Source: Bacteroidota bacterium | GTDB taxonomy: Bacteria > Bacteroidota > Ignavibacteria > Tepidaquicellales > Tepidaquicellaceae | Assembly (NCBI GenBank): GCA_003519545.1 | Contig: DOWN01000254.1 | Coordinates: 517 to 15,174 of the forward strand | Length of the DNA stretch: 14,658 nucleotides | Direction: 5' to 3' | Shown: positions 1 through 6,580 of the stretch, one piece after another | Layout of the letters: every line of letters begins with the position of its first letter | Position numbering within the stretch: position 1 is the stretch's first letter | The notes under the pieces: generated by a model | Told to the model about the DNA's origin: nothing | Seen by the model: only the letters and a program-made list of their open reading frames with translations | Databases searched by the model: none | Position numbers and translations under genes: made by a program

Positions 1-1187
1 CTGAAAGAAATATTTGTTTCAGGATTGAATGGATTTGGATAATTCTGATTAAGTTTGAAATCCGGAACAAGTGAACTGTTAGAACCTGCTGAGGTTACTG
101 TTGTATCCGGAATTGTAATCCATAAACCTGTTTGCATATCTGACGAAATTATTTTTCCGCTTGCAAAAAACGGATAAGCACCCCAGTTGCCTCTATACTC
201 GGCACTATCAGCAGAAGGGTAAGTATCATAATAAGCAATTTCATTTACTGTTGGCAAATTTGAAATATCATAAAATCTTATTCCGGATTCATAATGAGAA
301 ACAATTAATAATTTACCTTTTATGAAAACATTATGTCCGATGGAATTGCTATTCGCAGGGACTGAAGGTCTTATTATATTTACATAAGTTATGTTATCAT
401 AATTCTGAATGTTCCAAAGTTTAACTGCACCCGGTGGGTTTTGGCTTTCGTCAGTTGTAATCATATACTTTCTATCATCCGTTGTCCAGAGATTATGAGT
501 GAGCGAATAGTTTGGTAAGTTTTGAAATTCTTTTATAAGTTTTATGCTGTCTTTGTTTCTTGCATCAAGGATAACATATCTGTTACTGAACATTGCGGCA
601 CCATAGATAGTATCATTTTTCACATAACAATCATGAACGTATCGGGTTGTATATTGACCGCGACGGACAGGATTTATTGGATCGAGTAAATCAAGAATTC
701 TTATACCGCCGTTTGAAGAAGCGTTTCCACCGCTGAGATACATATATCTTCCTTCGGAAGTGATAGTATGTGCTTGAGTGAAGCCGGTTGCAGTCCATGT
801 TTTTACAAGTCTAACTGAGTCAGGCAAATAACTCATATCAATGATTTGCATACCGTTACCCATATTATCGGTTACGATGTATGCATAGTTTTGATAAGTT
901 TTTGCTTCACGCCATGGAGTATTTGAACCGGCAACGAAATCACACTCGACGACGTTATTTGTGTCGGTAATATCAACAAAAGAAGTTCCGGTTACACAGC
1001 AAAGGATAGCGTATTCTCTGCCGTTAGGAGCAGTCCATCCCCATACGGAAGCGTATTTAGAACCGAATTGTGATAATGGTTGAGAAGGTCTTGGGTTTAG
1101 GTTTTTAACATATTTGATGTTGCGGGAGACTTGTGCGTTAACATTTCCCGCGATAAAGATGAGTAATAAGAATATTAATTTTTTCAT
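1..1187 (-). CDS. Secreted choice-of-anchor-B family protein with T9SS C-terminal sorting motif (3' end outside window)
   Basis: Reading leftward from the ATG at 1185-1187 gives 395 codons without a stop, running off the window edge. Residues 1-19 (MKKLIFLLLIFIAGNVNAQ) form a typical signal peptide, probably cleaved after NVNA. The body matches the choice-of-anchor-B / LVIVD type: KYASVWGWTAPNGREYA, GTSFVDITD, AYIVTDNMGNGMQIID, then HTITSEGRYMYLSGG and GIRFYDISNLP, which are beta-propeller-like repeats found in surface or extracellular proteins. The last visible residues, about 379-395, contain NQNYPNPFNPETNI, the start of a type A C-terminal sorting domain for the type IX secretion system; the remaining part lies outside. 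Inferred role: exported or cell-surface protein, ligand unknown. A near-consensus -7 box lies 21 bases upstream of the ATG. Family call is firm; function is not known. Confidence 0.88.
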   Translation of the reverse strand, partial: MKKLIFLLLIFIAGNVNAQVSRNIKYVKNLNPRPSQPLSQFGSKYASVWGWTAPNGREYAILCCVTGTSFVDITDTNNVVECDFVAGSNTPWREAKTYQNYAYIVTDNMGNGMQIIDMSYLPDSVRLVKTWTATGFTQAHTITSEGRYMYLSGGNASSNGGIRILDLLDPINPVRRGQYTTRYVHDCYVKNDTIYGAAMFSNRYVILDARNKDSIKLIKEFQNLPNYSLTHNLWTTDDRKYMITTDESQNPPGAVKLWNIQNYDNITYVNIIRPSVPANSNSIGHNVFIKGKLLIVSHYESGIRFYDISNLPTVNEIAYYDTYPSADSAEYRGNWGAYPFFASGKIISSDMQTGLWITIPDTTVTSAGSNSSLVPDFKLNQNYPNPFNPETNISF

Positions 1188-1208
1188 TTAAAACTAAGTT
1201 TACATTTA

Positions 1209-1216
1209 CAAATTTA
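1209..1216 (-). promoter_or_regulatory. Candidate -7 box for the choice-of-anchor-B gene
   Basis: TAAATTTG on the minus strand matches the Bacteroidota -7 consensus TAnnTTTG exactly and ends 21 bases before the ATG. The nearest upstream TTG (1241-1243) is 24 bases away rather than the usual 19-21, so the -33 part is weak. Confidence 0.4.
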
Positions 1217-1358
1217 ACATTATAAACGGGAATAAAAATTCAATAAATTGGGAGGGGTGGATATTAATAGAGGGGAAACATCTCGAAATTGGGGATTAGG
1301 GATTCACCACGAATTTTAGGGATGAAGGGTTTCACCACGAATTTTAGGGATAAAGGGT

Positions 1359-1400
1359 TTCACCACGAATTCTCACGAATTATACGAATTGCACGAATTA
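1359..1400 (+). repeat. ACGAATT phased array, copy 1
   Basis: TTCACC followed by ACGAAT motifs beginning at 1365, 1375, 1384 and 1393, so spaced 10, 9 and 9 bases, close to one helical turn. The same motif and spacing recur at 1538, 12669, 12857 and 13044. Confidence 0.8.
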
Positions 1401-1441
1401 AACGTATGGCGCGAATTAATGAATTAGTACATGATGAGAAT

Positions 1442-1490
1442 GAGATTGCGGGTTCCCGATAAATCGGGATAAACTAAGCCCGCAATGACA
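1442..1490 (+). repeat. GAGAT...ATGACA hairpin, GCGGG-stem copy with inner stem
   Basis: Outer stem ATTGCGGG (1445-1452) pairs with CCCGCAAT (1479-1486). A second stem TCCCGAT (1454-1460) with ATCGGGA (1463-1469) sits inside. Flanks GAG and GACA are shared with the other copies in the window. Confidence 0.75.
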
Positions 1491-1537
1491 AATTTTTTTG
1501 AGATGGTGGATTCACCACGAAGTATGGGATGAATTGA

Positions 1538-1580
1538 TTCACCACGAATTTTCACGAATTATACGAATTGCACGAATTAG
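1538..1580 (+). repeat. ACGAATT phased array, copy 2
   Basis: Nearly the same sequence as 1359-1400, again starting TTCACC and again followed by a GAGATTGCGGG hairpin. Helical-turn spacing is retained. Confidence 0.75.
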
Positions 1581-1594
1581 TTCATGATGAGGAT

Positions 1595-1622
1595 GAGATT
1601 GCGGGGCAAGCCCGCAATGACA
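1595..1622 (+). repeat. GAGAT...ATGACA hairpin, short GCGGG-stem copy
   Basis: Stem ATTGCGGG (1598-1605) pairs with CCCGCAAT (1611-1618) over a 5-base loop. Same outer sequence as 1442-1490 but without the inner stem. Confidence 0.75.
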
Positions 1623-1627
1623 TTGTC

Positions 1628-1635
1628 TATATTTG
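1628..1635 (+). promoter_or_regulatory. Candidate -7 box upstream of the hydrolase cassette
   Basis: TATATTTG matches TAnnTTTG exactly, 42 bases before the hydrolase ATG. No TTG lies at the standard 19-21 base spacing; the nearest (1599-1601, inside the hairpin repeat) is 26 bases away, so this is a weak call. Confidence 0.3.
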
Positions 1636-1677
1636 ATAGGGATGAATTTAAGAGTTATAAAAATTAAATTTTAAAAT

Positions 1678-2319
1678 ATGATAGAAAGTATTATAAAAAC
1701 TGAAAAGACAGGAAGATTTTATCTTTCAAAAACTCCTGATGAAAGAGTAAAAAATTTATTCTTTCTTATTCATGGGTATGGTCAGTTAGCTTCGGATTTC
1801 ATAAAAGATTTTCCATTTTGGAATAATGATGATAATTTACTGATTGCACCTGAAGGGCTTTCAAAATTTTATACCAAAGGAGTGCCCGGTGCAAGTTGGA
1901 TGACCAAAGAAGACAGAGAAAATGAGATAAATGATTACTTGAATTTTTTAGATGGTGTTATGGCTTTGGTGAATGATAAACTGCCCTTCCCTCCCGAGCG
2001 AATTAACATTTTAGGTTTTTCACAAGGTGTTCATACTGCAGTGAGATATGTAATTCATACATATTTGAAAATTGATAATCTAATATTGTGTTCATCGGAT
2101 TTTCCGAAGGATGCAGATTTTGGGAAATTGAAAAAGAAAGTGGATGAAGGAATGAAGTTGTTTTATATATACGGTACAAAAGATAAAGCCATCCGTCTTG
2201 AGAATTTTGAGAATAGTGAAGAATTATTGAGAGAAAAAGAAATTAAATTTGAGAGAGTTATTTTTGATGGAGGGCATATAACGGATGAAATTACTTTAAT
2301 TTCATTGAAACTTTTTTAA
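1678..2319 (+). CDS. Alpha/beta-hydrolase, phospholipase/carboxylesterase type
   Basis: A 213-residue serine hydrolase of the small cytoplasmic carboxylesterase / lysophospholipase-like group. An oxyanion-side HGYG is at residues 32-35, the nucleophile elbow GFSQG at 113-117 makes Ser115 the nucleophile, and Asp169 (in YGTKDK) and His200 (in FDGGH) complete the triad. Length and motif order fit the family, and there is no signal peptide, so it should act in the cytosol on an ester substrate that cannot be named from sequence. The ATG at 1678 has no Shine-Dalgarno sequence, as is common in Bacteroidota. It leads a three-gene cassette, with 19 bases to the next gene. Fold and triad are secure; substrate is unknown. 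Confidence 0.85.
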   Translation: MIESIIKTEKTGRFYLSKTPDERVKNLFFLIHGYGQLASDFIKDFPFWNNDDNLLIAPEGLSKFYTKGVPGASWMTKEDRENEINDYLNFLDGVMALVNDKLPFPPERINILGFSQGVHTAVRYVIHTYLKIDNLILCSSDFPKDADFGKLKKKVDEGMKLFYIYGTKDKAIRLENFENSEELLREKEIKFERVIFDGGHITDEITLISLKLF

Positions 2320-2338
2320 ATATAATATAATTTAAATA

Positions 2339-2854
2339 GTGGATAGATTGGAATTATACAAAAGTATATATGAAAAAGAAGAAGAGAAAAGATTCAAATT
2401 AAATGATTCATTGAATTTACCATTTGGTATTATTTCTCTTTTAGTTACTATTGCTTTTACAATTACTTTGCAAATAGAATTTCAAAGTATAAACTTAATA
2501 TCTATATCTTTTATTTTTGTAGTTGTAATATTAGCTTTTTTTCTTTTGAAGAGCATTTATTATTTCTATAAAGCATTTGAGGGATTTAAAGGTTATGAAT
2601 ATGATTACATACCAACACCTGAAGAATTTGAAACAAGTTATCAGGATTTGAGTCAGTTTTACACTAATGAAGATGAAAGATCGAAAATTTTCAAAGAAGA
2701 AATTATTAAAAATTATATTTCAAGTACTACTTATAATTTAAAATTAAATCAAACAAAAAGTGCGGATATTACAAAAGGTAAAATTAATTTAGCGGGATCT
2801 TTACTCACAACTTTAGTTCTTGCAATAATTTACTTAATAAATAAATTTAACTAA
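2339..2854 (+). CDS. Small three-helix membrane protein of unknown function
   Basis: A 171-residue protein with no internal methionine, so the GTG at 2339 is the only reasonable start. A charged N-terminus (residues 1-24, rich in E and K) leads to a membrane hairpin at about 28-45 and 52-78. A hydrophilic stretch of about 70 residues (YEYDYIPTPEEFE, then helix-forming sequence) follows, with a last membrane helix at about 152-168. I do not recognise a named family. The plan of paired helices, cytosolic linker and terminal helix vaguely recalls small membrane effectors such as SLATT-type proteins, but I see no defining motif. It sits 19 bases after the hydrolase and 9 before the next gene, so co-transcription is likely. 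The DNA is visibly more AT-rich than the ribosomal genes, which could mean acquisition. Confidence 0.7.
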   Translation: MDRLELYKSIYEKEEEKRFKLNDSLNLPFGIISLLVTIAFTITLQIEFQSINLISISFIFVVVILAFFLLKSIYYFYKAFEGFKGYEYDYIPTPEEFETSYQDLSQFYTNEDERSKIFKEEIIKNYISSTTYNLKLNQTKSADITKGKINLAGSLLTTLVLAIIYLINKFN

Positions 2855-2863
2855 AAAAAAGAG

Positions 2864-3157
2864 ATGAAAACTGATATTAAATTCCCTAAAAATTATAAAT
2901 TGTATGAAACTGAATACCCTAAACCATTACCTGATTTAAAACTTCTCCGAAATGAAATTGTTAAATTATTAAGAAGAAATGACATCATGAATGTATCTGA
3001 TTTAAAAATTATTCTAAATAGAGAATTAAATAAATATGACTTATCTGGAATTAGAACTCATTGGGAATTAGAGGAAATGCTTAAAGAAGGAATTATTTCT
3101 TCATCTGATAATGATAGGATTTTCAATCAATCTGATATTAGATTGATTAAAAATTAA
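2864..3157 (+). CDS. Small hypothetical protein, possible winged-helix fold
   Basis: A 97-residue basic protein, ATG start, 9 bases after the membrane-protein stop, so almost certainly translated from the same message. After an extended N-terminus with tyrosine and proline (about 1-25), it appears to hold three helices (about 26-42, 44-58, 60-76) and a polar C-terminal stretch ending in FNQSDIRLIKN that could be a beta wing. That order is compatible with a winged helix, but no family motif is visible, so this is only a suggestion. Like the gene before it, it is very AT-rich. A hairpin starts 4 bases after its stop. It could regulate the cassette or partner the membrane protein; neither is shown. 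Confidence 0.65.
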   Translation: MKTDIKFPKNYKLYETEYPKPLPDLKLLRNEIVKLLRRNDIMNVSDLKIILNRELNKYDLSGIRTHWELEEMLKEGIISSSDNDRIFNQSDIRLIKN

Positions 3158-3161
3158 AATT

Positions 3162-3191
3162 ATTCAGGTTCTATTGATTTAGAACCTGAAT
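3162..3191 (-). terminator. Hairpin terminator after rpoD, convergent with the hydrolase cassette
   Basis: Perfect 11-bp stem ATTCAGGTTCT / AGAACCTGAAT around an 8-base loop. On the minus strand it is followed by a T-rich run, so it best serves rpoD, which ends at 3204. The 97-residue plus-strand gene ends 4 bases away, so the hairpin may act for both directions. Confidence 0.75.
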
Positions 3192-3203
3192 TCGAAAGGA
3201 ATT

Positions 3204-4061
3204 TTATTGGCCTAAATAGGTTTTTAGGGCTCGGGAACGTGAGGCCTGTCTGAGACGTCTGATTGCTTTTTCTTTAATCTGTCTTACACGCTCTCTTGTA
3301 AGTTTATACTTGTCGCCGATTTCTTCAAGTGTTAACGGATTTTCTTTTTCAAGTCCGTAATATAATTTCACAACTTCTTTTTCTCTTTGCGATAGTGTAT
3401 CAAGTGCTCTTTCGATTTCAATTCTTAATGAATCTCTCATCAAATTTGCATCCGGCATTTTCTCCTGTTTATCAGGCATTATATCAATAAGTTTTGTATC
3501 TTCACCGTGTATGCTCGGAGCATCCATTGAAACGTGACCACCTGAATTTTTCAAGGTTTCCTGAACTTCATATACAGACATATCAAGTTGCTCTGCAATT
3601 TCAAGAACGTTTGGTGCTCTTTCATTTTGCTGTTCAAGATCAGAAATAGTTTTAGAAATTTTACTTTTCTGTTGAACGATATTTAATGGCAATCGGACAA
3701 CTCTTGACTGTTCAGCAAGTGCCTGAAGAATTGACTGTCTGATCCACCACACCGCATAGGAAATAAATTTAAATCCTCTTGTTTCGTCAAACTTTTTTGC
3801 TGCTTTTATCAAACCGAGATTACCTTCATTAATTAAATCATTTAAAGAAAGCCCCTGGTTCTGATATTGTTTAGCAACAGATACAACGAATCTCAGATTT
3901 GCTCTTACGAGTTTATCCAATGCACGTTTATCACCTTTTTTAATTTTTTTAGCACAATCAATTTCTTCTTCAACGGTTAACGGTGAAGTTTTGCTAATTT
4001 CTTTAAGGTAAATATCAGTTGACTGATTTTCACGACTTGTATATTGTTTTCCTAATTTCAT
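3204..4061 (-). CDS. rpoD: Primary (group 1) RNA polymerase sigma factor, short Bacteroidota type
   Basis: A 285-residue sigma-70 protein that directs RNA polymerase to housekeeping promoters. Region 1.2 is at about 14-30; region 2 covers about 33-120 with RFVVSVAKQYQNQGL and the promoter-melting and -10 recognition helix FKFISYAVWWIRQSILQ at 97-113. Region 3 spans about 121-200, and region 4 ends with a helix-turn-helix at about 242-272 (LTLEEIGDKYKLTRERVRQI). Region 1.1 and the non-conserved insert of proteobacterial RpoD are missing, as is normal for Bacteroidota primary sigma factors of about 285-290 residues. ATG start. It follows the PIN-domain gene by 24 bases and may be read with it. 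The two best promoters in the window have the TTG-N20-TAnnTTT form expected for this type of sigma factor. Confidence 0.93.
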   Translation of the reverse strand: MKLGKQYTSRENQSTDIYLKEISKTSPLTVEEEIDCAKKIKKGDKRALDKLVRANLRFVVSVAKQYQNQGLSLNDLINEGNLGLIKAAKKFDETRGFKFISYAVWWIRQSILQALAEQSRVVRLPLNIVQQKSKISKTISDLEQQNERAPNVLEIAEQLDMSVYEVQETLKNSGGHVSMDAPSIHGEDTKLIDIMPDKQEKMPDANLMRDSLRIEIERALDTLSQREKEVVKLYYGLEKENPLTLEEIGDKYKLTRERVRQIKEKAIRRLRQASRSRALKTYLGQ

Positions 4062-4085
4062 TTTTTAAATGAGTGGATTTAAAAT

Positions 4086-4475
4086 TTAAAGATTATTTGA
4101 ATCTATAATTTTTATTTGAAAATTTTCAGATAAAATTTTATATAGATTAATGTTATCAGTTAATAATGGTAATCGGGATTCAATGAGAAGAGTTCCGATA
4201 ATCATTTCTCTTAAACTGATTTTGTTACTAAAAGAATTTATCATCGAAGCGAGAGTTTCAGAATATCTGAATGGGAATCCTAAAATATTTACATCCTGAA
4301 AAAGATTTTTCAGATTTTCTTTTTCAGATTTATCATCAGAGCGTGATAAAATTTCAGCGGCATTTATAAAGCCGGTGAATTTATTTTTGATTTTCAAAGA
4401 GCCCGCAAATCCGTTTAAAATTAAATCAGAATCAATGTAAATTTCATCAAACCCTTTAACAATAGTTAAATTCAT
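4086..4475 (-). CDS. Divergent solitary PIN-domain (VapC-like) protein
   Basis: A 129-residue protein that reads as a PIN-domain ribonuclease fold. IYIDSDLIL holds the first acidic residue (Asp15), NAAEIL holds a second (Glu41), and SLREMIIGTLLIESRLPLLTDN at about 87-108 matches the usual pattern of acidic residue, alanine-rich helix and terminal TxN/D motif. In the third position, where PIN domains carry Asp, this protein has Glu90, preceded by Arg; Asp107 fits the fourth. It may therefore be altered or inactive as a nuclease. No antitoxin-like gene adjoins it. The ATG lies directly at the end of the T-rich tail of the ribosomal-operon terminator, leaving no room for a separate leader, so expression would need read-through or a promoter inside the hairpin region. 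rpoD starts 24 bases downstream. The fold assignment is by eye. Confidence 0.6.
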   Translation of the reverse strand: MNLTIVKGFDEIYIDSDLILNGFAGSLKIKNKFTGFINAAEILSRSDDKSEKENLKNLFQDVNILGFPFRYSETLASMINSFSNKISLREMIIGTLLIESRLPLLTDNINLYKILSENFQIKIIDSNNL

Positions 4476-4508
4476 AAAACAAAAATACCCGCAATGAAAG
4501 CGGGTATT
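4476..4508 (-). terminator. Rho-independent terminator after rplW
   Basis: Minus-strand stem AATACCCGC / GCGGGTATT (4484-4492 with 4500-4508), 7-base loop, then TTTGTTTT. It ends the ribosomal-protein transcript 24 bases after the rplW stop and runs directly into the ATG of the PIN-domain gene. Confidence 0.88.
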
Positions 4509-4532
4509 GAATTTTAATCAAATTTATAAAAA

Positions 4533-4832
4533 TCAGACTTCAGTGCCGAAGAAATCAATTTTATCTTCTTTATGAAGAGTTACATATGCTTTTTTGATAT
4601 CAGCTCTGTGTCCTTCAAATCTTCCTCTTTTTGTGAACTGAGATTTGCGTTTACCTTTAACCACGGCAGTTTTTACGCCTTCAACTCTTACTTTGAATTT
4701 ATCTTCAACTGCTTTAGCAATTTCAATTCTGTTGGAATCTTTAGAAACTTCAAACACATACTGATTGAGAGCTTCCTGAAGTGTAGTATTTTTTTCCGTG
4801 ATAAGTGGTCTTATTAAAATTTGTTTTCTCAT
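4533..4832 (-). CDS. rplW: 50S ribosomal protein L23
   Basis: A 99-residue L23, a 23S rRNA-binding protein near the peptide exit tunnel that also docks trigger factor and SRP. The N-terminal RPLITEKNT, the middle YVFEVSKDSNRIEIAKAVEDKF and the basic GKRKSQFTKRGRFEGHR loop are characteristic, and the length is normal. The ATG is preceded by TAAGGAA, a usable Shine-Dalgarno site, in the 12-base gap after rplD. In most bacteria rplB follows immediately; here the operon ends with a terminator instead. Confidence 0.97.
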   Translation of the reverse strand: MRKQILIRPLITEKNTTLQEALNQYVFEVSKDSNRIEIAKAVEDKFKVRVEGVKTAVVKGKRKSQFTKRGRFEGHRADIKKAYVTLHKEDKIDFFGTEV

Positions 4833-4844
4833 AGTTACGATTCC

Positions 4845-5474
4845 TTATGTTAAACTTTTACAAAGATTTTCAACGGCAGACTTTTGCATAACAATCATTT
4901 TATTATTCAAGATTTCATAAGTAGCAGCTTTATCTGAAATTTGCACATTGAGATTAGGAATGTTTCTGCCTGATTTATAAATATTTTCTTTTTTATCAGC
5001 CACAAGCAAGAGAGTTTTTTTATCTTCCAAGTTAAGATTTTTCAAAATGGAAGCAAGGTCTTTGGTTTTAGGTTGTTCAAAATTAAAATCCTGAACTACC
5101 ATAATCTGATTTTCTTTTGCTTTGAGCGAGAGAGCACTTTTACGTGCAAGTCTTGCTGCTTTTTTAGGTAACTTAAGTTTGTAAGTGTGAGGTTTAGGTC
5201 CAAAGATAGTACCACCACCCGGCATTAAAGGTGATCTGTTAGTACCACGTCTTGCACCACCTGTACCTTTCTGTCTGAATGGTTTTTTACCGCCACCACG
5301 AACTTCAGCACGCTCTTTAGTTTTGTGAGTACCTTGTCTTTGATTAGACAGATAAACTCTTACAGCCTGATAAACAAGGTGAGTATTAGGTTCAGAAAGA
5401 TTAAAAATTTCATCAGGGAGATTAACTGATTCCCCTGTTTCTTTACCTTCGATATTATATACTTTTAATTCCAT
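4845..5474 (-). CDS. rplD: 50S ribosomal protein L4
   Basis: A 209-residue L4, an early-assembling 23S rRNA-binding protein whose extended loop lines the exit tunnel. In several proteobacteria it also represses its own S10 operon; whether it does so here cannot be told. The family signature NQRQGTHKTKERAEVRGGGKKPFRQKG (about 49-75) followed by GTGGARRG and PGGGTIFGPKPHTY is intact. CAGGAAA lies directly before the ATG. It sits 8 bases after rplC and 12 before rplW. Confidence 0.97.
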   Translation of the reverse strand: MELKVYNIEGKETGESVNLPDEIFNLSEPNTHLVYQAVRVYLSNQRQGTHKTKERAEVRGGGKKPFRQKGTGGARRGTNRSPLMPGGGTIFGPKPHTYKLKLPKKAARLARKSALSLKAKENQIMVVQDFNFEQPKTKDLASILKNLNLEDKKTLLLVADKKENIYKSGRNIPNLNVQISDKAATYEILNNKMIVMQKSAVENLCKSLT

Positions 5475-5482
5475 TTTCCTGA

Positions 5483-6100
5483 TTATTTAAAAATTTCAAC
5501 AAACCCTGATTTAGCACCCGGTACGGCACCTTTGACAAGAATCAAATTAGTATCAGGGAAAATTTTCACAACTTTGAGATTTCTAACGGTAATTTTATCA
5601 TTTCCCATTCTCCCGGCCATTCTTTGACCTTTGAAAACTCTTGAAGGATAAGAAGATGCACCGATAGAACCCGGGGCTCTGAGTCTGTCAGACTGACCGT
5701 GAGTTCTTACACCGCCGCCGAATCCGTGACGTTTGACAACGCCTTGAAATCCACGCCCTTTAGAAATTCCTGAAACTTTTACTTTATCACCTTCTTTAAA
5801 GATATCAACTTTAATCTGGTCTCCTTCTTTAAGACCGTTTACGGGATAGTTTCTGATTTCTTTTACAAATCTTGAAGGAGAGACAGAAAGTTTTTCGTAA
5901 ATTTTTCTTTGAGATTTATTAACCTGTTTTTCTTTTTTGACACCGAACCCTAACTGAACCGCTTCATAGCCATCTTTATCTTTGGTTTTGATTTGCGTAA
6001 TAGTGCAGGGACCTGCTTCAATTACAGTACATGGAACAGCATCACCATTATCGGTGAAATACGTGGTCATGCCAAGTTTTTTACCTAATATTCCTAACAT
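5483..6100 (-). CDS. rplC: 50S ribosomal protein L3
   Basis: L3 binds 23S rRNA near the peptidyl-transferase centre and helps start large-subunit assembly. I place the start at the ATG at 6098-6100 (MLGILGKKLGMTTYF), giving 205 residues, because L3 proteins begin at this GKKLGMT motif. A longer reading from a TTG at 6136 would add 12 unconserved residues. VIEAGPCTITQIKTKDKDGYEAVQLGFG, GFGGGVRTHG and GQRMAGRMGNDKITVRNLKVV are all present. No Shine-Dalgarno sequence; the bases before the ATG are A-rich. It is 70 bases downstream of rpsJ. Confidence 0.95.
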   Translation of the reverse strand: MLGILGKKLGMTTYFTDNGDAVPCTVIEAGPCTITQIKTKDKDGYEAVQLGFGVKKEKQVNKSQRKIYEKLSVSPSRFVKEIRNYPVNGLKEGDQIKVDIFKEGDKVKVSGISKGRGFQGVVKRHGFGGGVRTHGQSDRLRAPGSIGASSYPSRVFKGQRMAGRMGNDKITVRNLKVVKIFPDTNLILVKGAVPGAKSGFVEIFK

Positions 6101-6170
6101 TTTTTTTACTTTAATTAATGAATCAGAGGAAAGCAAAATTGCTTTCTTAATTAGTTAAGGCTTCTCATAT

Positions 6171-6479
6171 TTAAGTTTTAATCTCGATATCAACACCACC
6201 CGGAGGATCAAGCTTAGTAAGAGCATCAATAGTTTTGGATGATGAATTTAATATGTCGATTAATCTTTTATGTGAACGGGTTTCAAACTGTTCACGTGAT
6301 TTTTTGTCAACGTGAGGAGATCTGTTCACAGTATAAATATGTTTTTTAGTTGGTAATGGAATCGGTCCACTAACAATAGCACCGGTTGATTTGATAGTCT
6401 GCAAAATTTTAGCAGTCCATTTATCTAACAACAAATGATCGAACGATCTTAATTTTATACGAATTTTTTGTGAAGCCAA
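6171..6479 (-). CDS. rpsJ: 30S ribosomal protein S10 (TTG start)
   Basis: A 102-residue S10, a 30S head protein that also serves as NusE in antitermination. SQKIRIKLRSFDHLLLD, the GPIPLPTKKHIYTVNRSPHVDKKSREQFE core and DPPGGVDIEIK tail are all typical. The only usable start is a TTG at 6477-6479: the reading frame hits a stop three codons upstream with no ATG or GTG, and MASQKIRIKL fits other S10 N-termini. It is the first gene of a four-gene unit and is separated from tuf by a terminator and a second hairpin. Confidence 0.95.
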   Translation of the reverse strand: MASQKIRIKLRSFDHLLLDKWTAKILQTIKSTGAIVSGPIPLPTKKHIYTVNRSPHVDKKSREQFETRSHKRLIDILNSSSKTIDALTKLDPPGGVDIEIKT

Positions 6480-6500
6480 TTTAAATTATTTTTTAAATTT

Positions 6501-6516
6501 TCCCGGTAAACCGGGA
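6501..6516 (-). other. Compact GC hairpin in the rpsJ leader
   Basis: Perfect inverted repeat TCCCGG / CCGGGA with a 4-base loop, 21 bases before the rpsJ start and downstream of the tuf terminator. It lacks a T tract on the minus strand, so it is not a terminator. It may be a leader or processing element. Confidence 0.5.
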
Positions 6517-6534
6517 CAAAGAACGTTATTTAAT

Positions 6535-6570
6535 AAAAAAGTCATCCCTCTTTATTCAAAAGGGATGACT
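6535..6570 (-). terminator. Rho-independent terminator after tuf
   Basis: Minus-strand 10-bp stem AGTCATCCCT / AGGGATGACT (6561-6570 with 6540-6549), an 11-base loop, followed directly by TTTTTTATTAAAT. It starts 10 bases after the tuf stop and should isolate tuf from rpsJ. Confidence 0.88.
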
Positions 6571-6580
6571 GAATGAATAA

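Larger units (their letters stand above)
1188..1677. repeat. Repeat-rich intergenic region (ACGAATT arrays and GCGGG hairpins)
   Basis: No credible gene here. The stretch carries partial TTCACCACGAATT copies at about 1303 and 1331, two fuller ACGAATT arrays (1359-1400 and 1538-1580), each followed by a hairpin with an ATTGCGGG/CCCGCAAT stem (1442-1490 and 1595-1622). The two array-plus-hairpin pairs are joined by a similar linker (ATGATGAGAATGAGATTG versus ATGATGAGGATGAGATTG), so the pair looks duplicated as a unit. The repeats end about 55 bases before the hydrolase gene. Confidence 0.8.

Noticed and set aside
1303..1622. CRISPR array
   Set aside because: The ACGAATT repeats are 7 bases long with 2-3 base linkers, and the larger units lack equal-sized unique spacers; no cas gene is present.
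4572..4817. 81-residue plus-strand frame antisense to rplW
   Set aside because: Phenylalanine- and serine-rich mirror of the lysine- and glutamate-rich L23 frame; no upstream signals.
5483..6136. Longer rplC form starting at 6136
   Set aside because: It would begin at a TTG and add 12 residues not found in L3 proteins; the ATG at 6100 gives the standard N-terminus.
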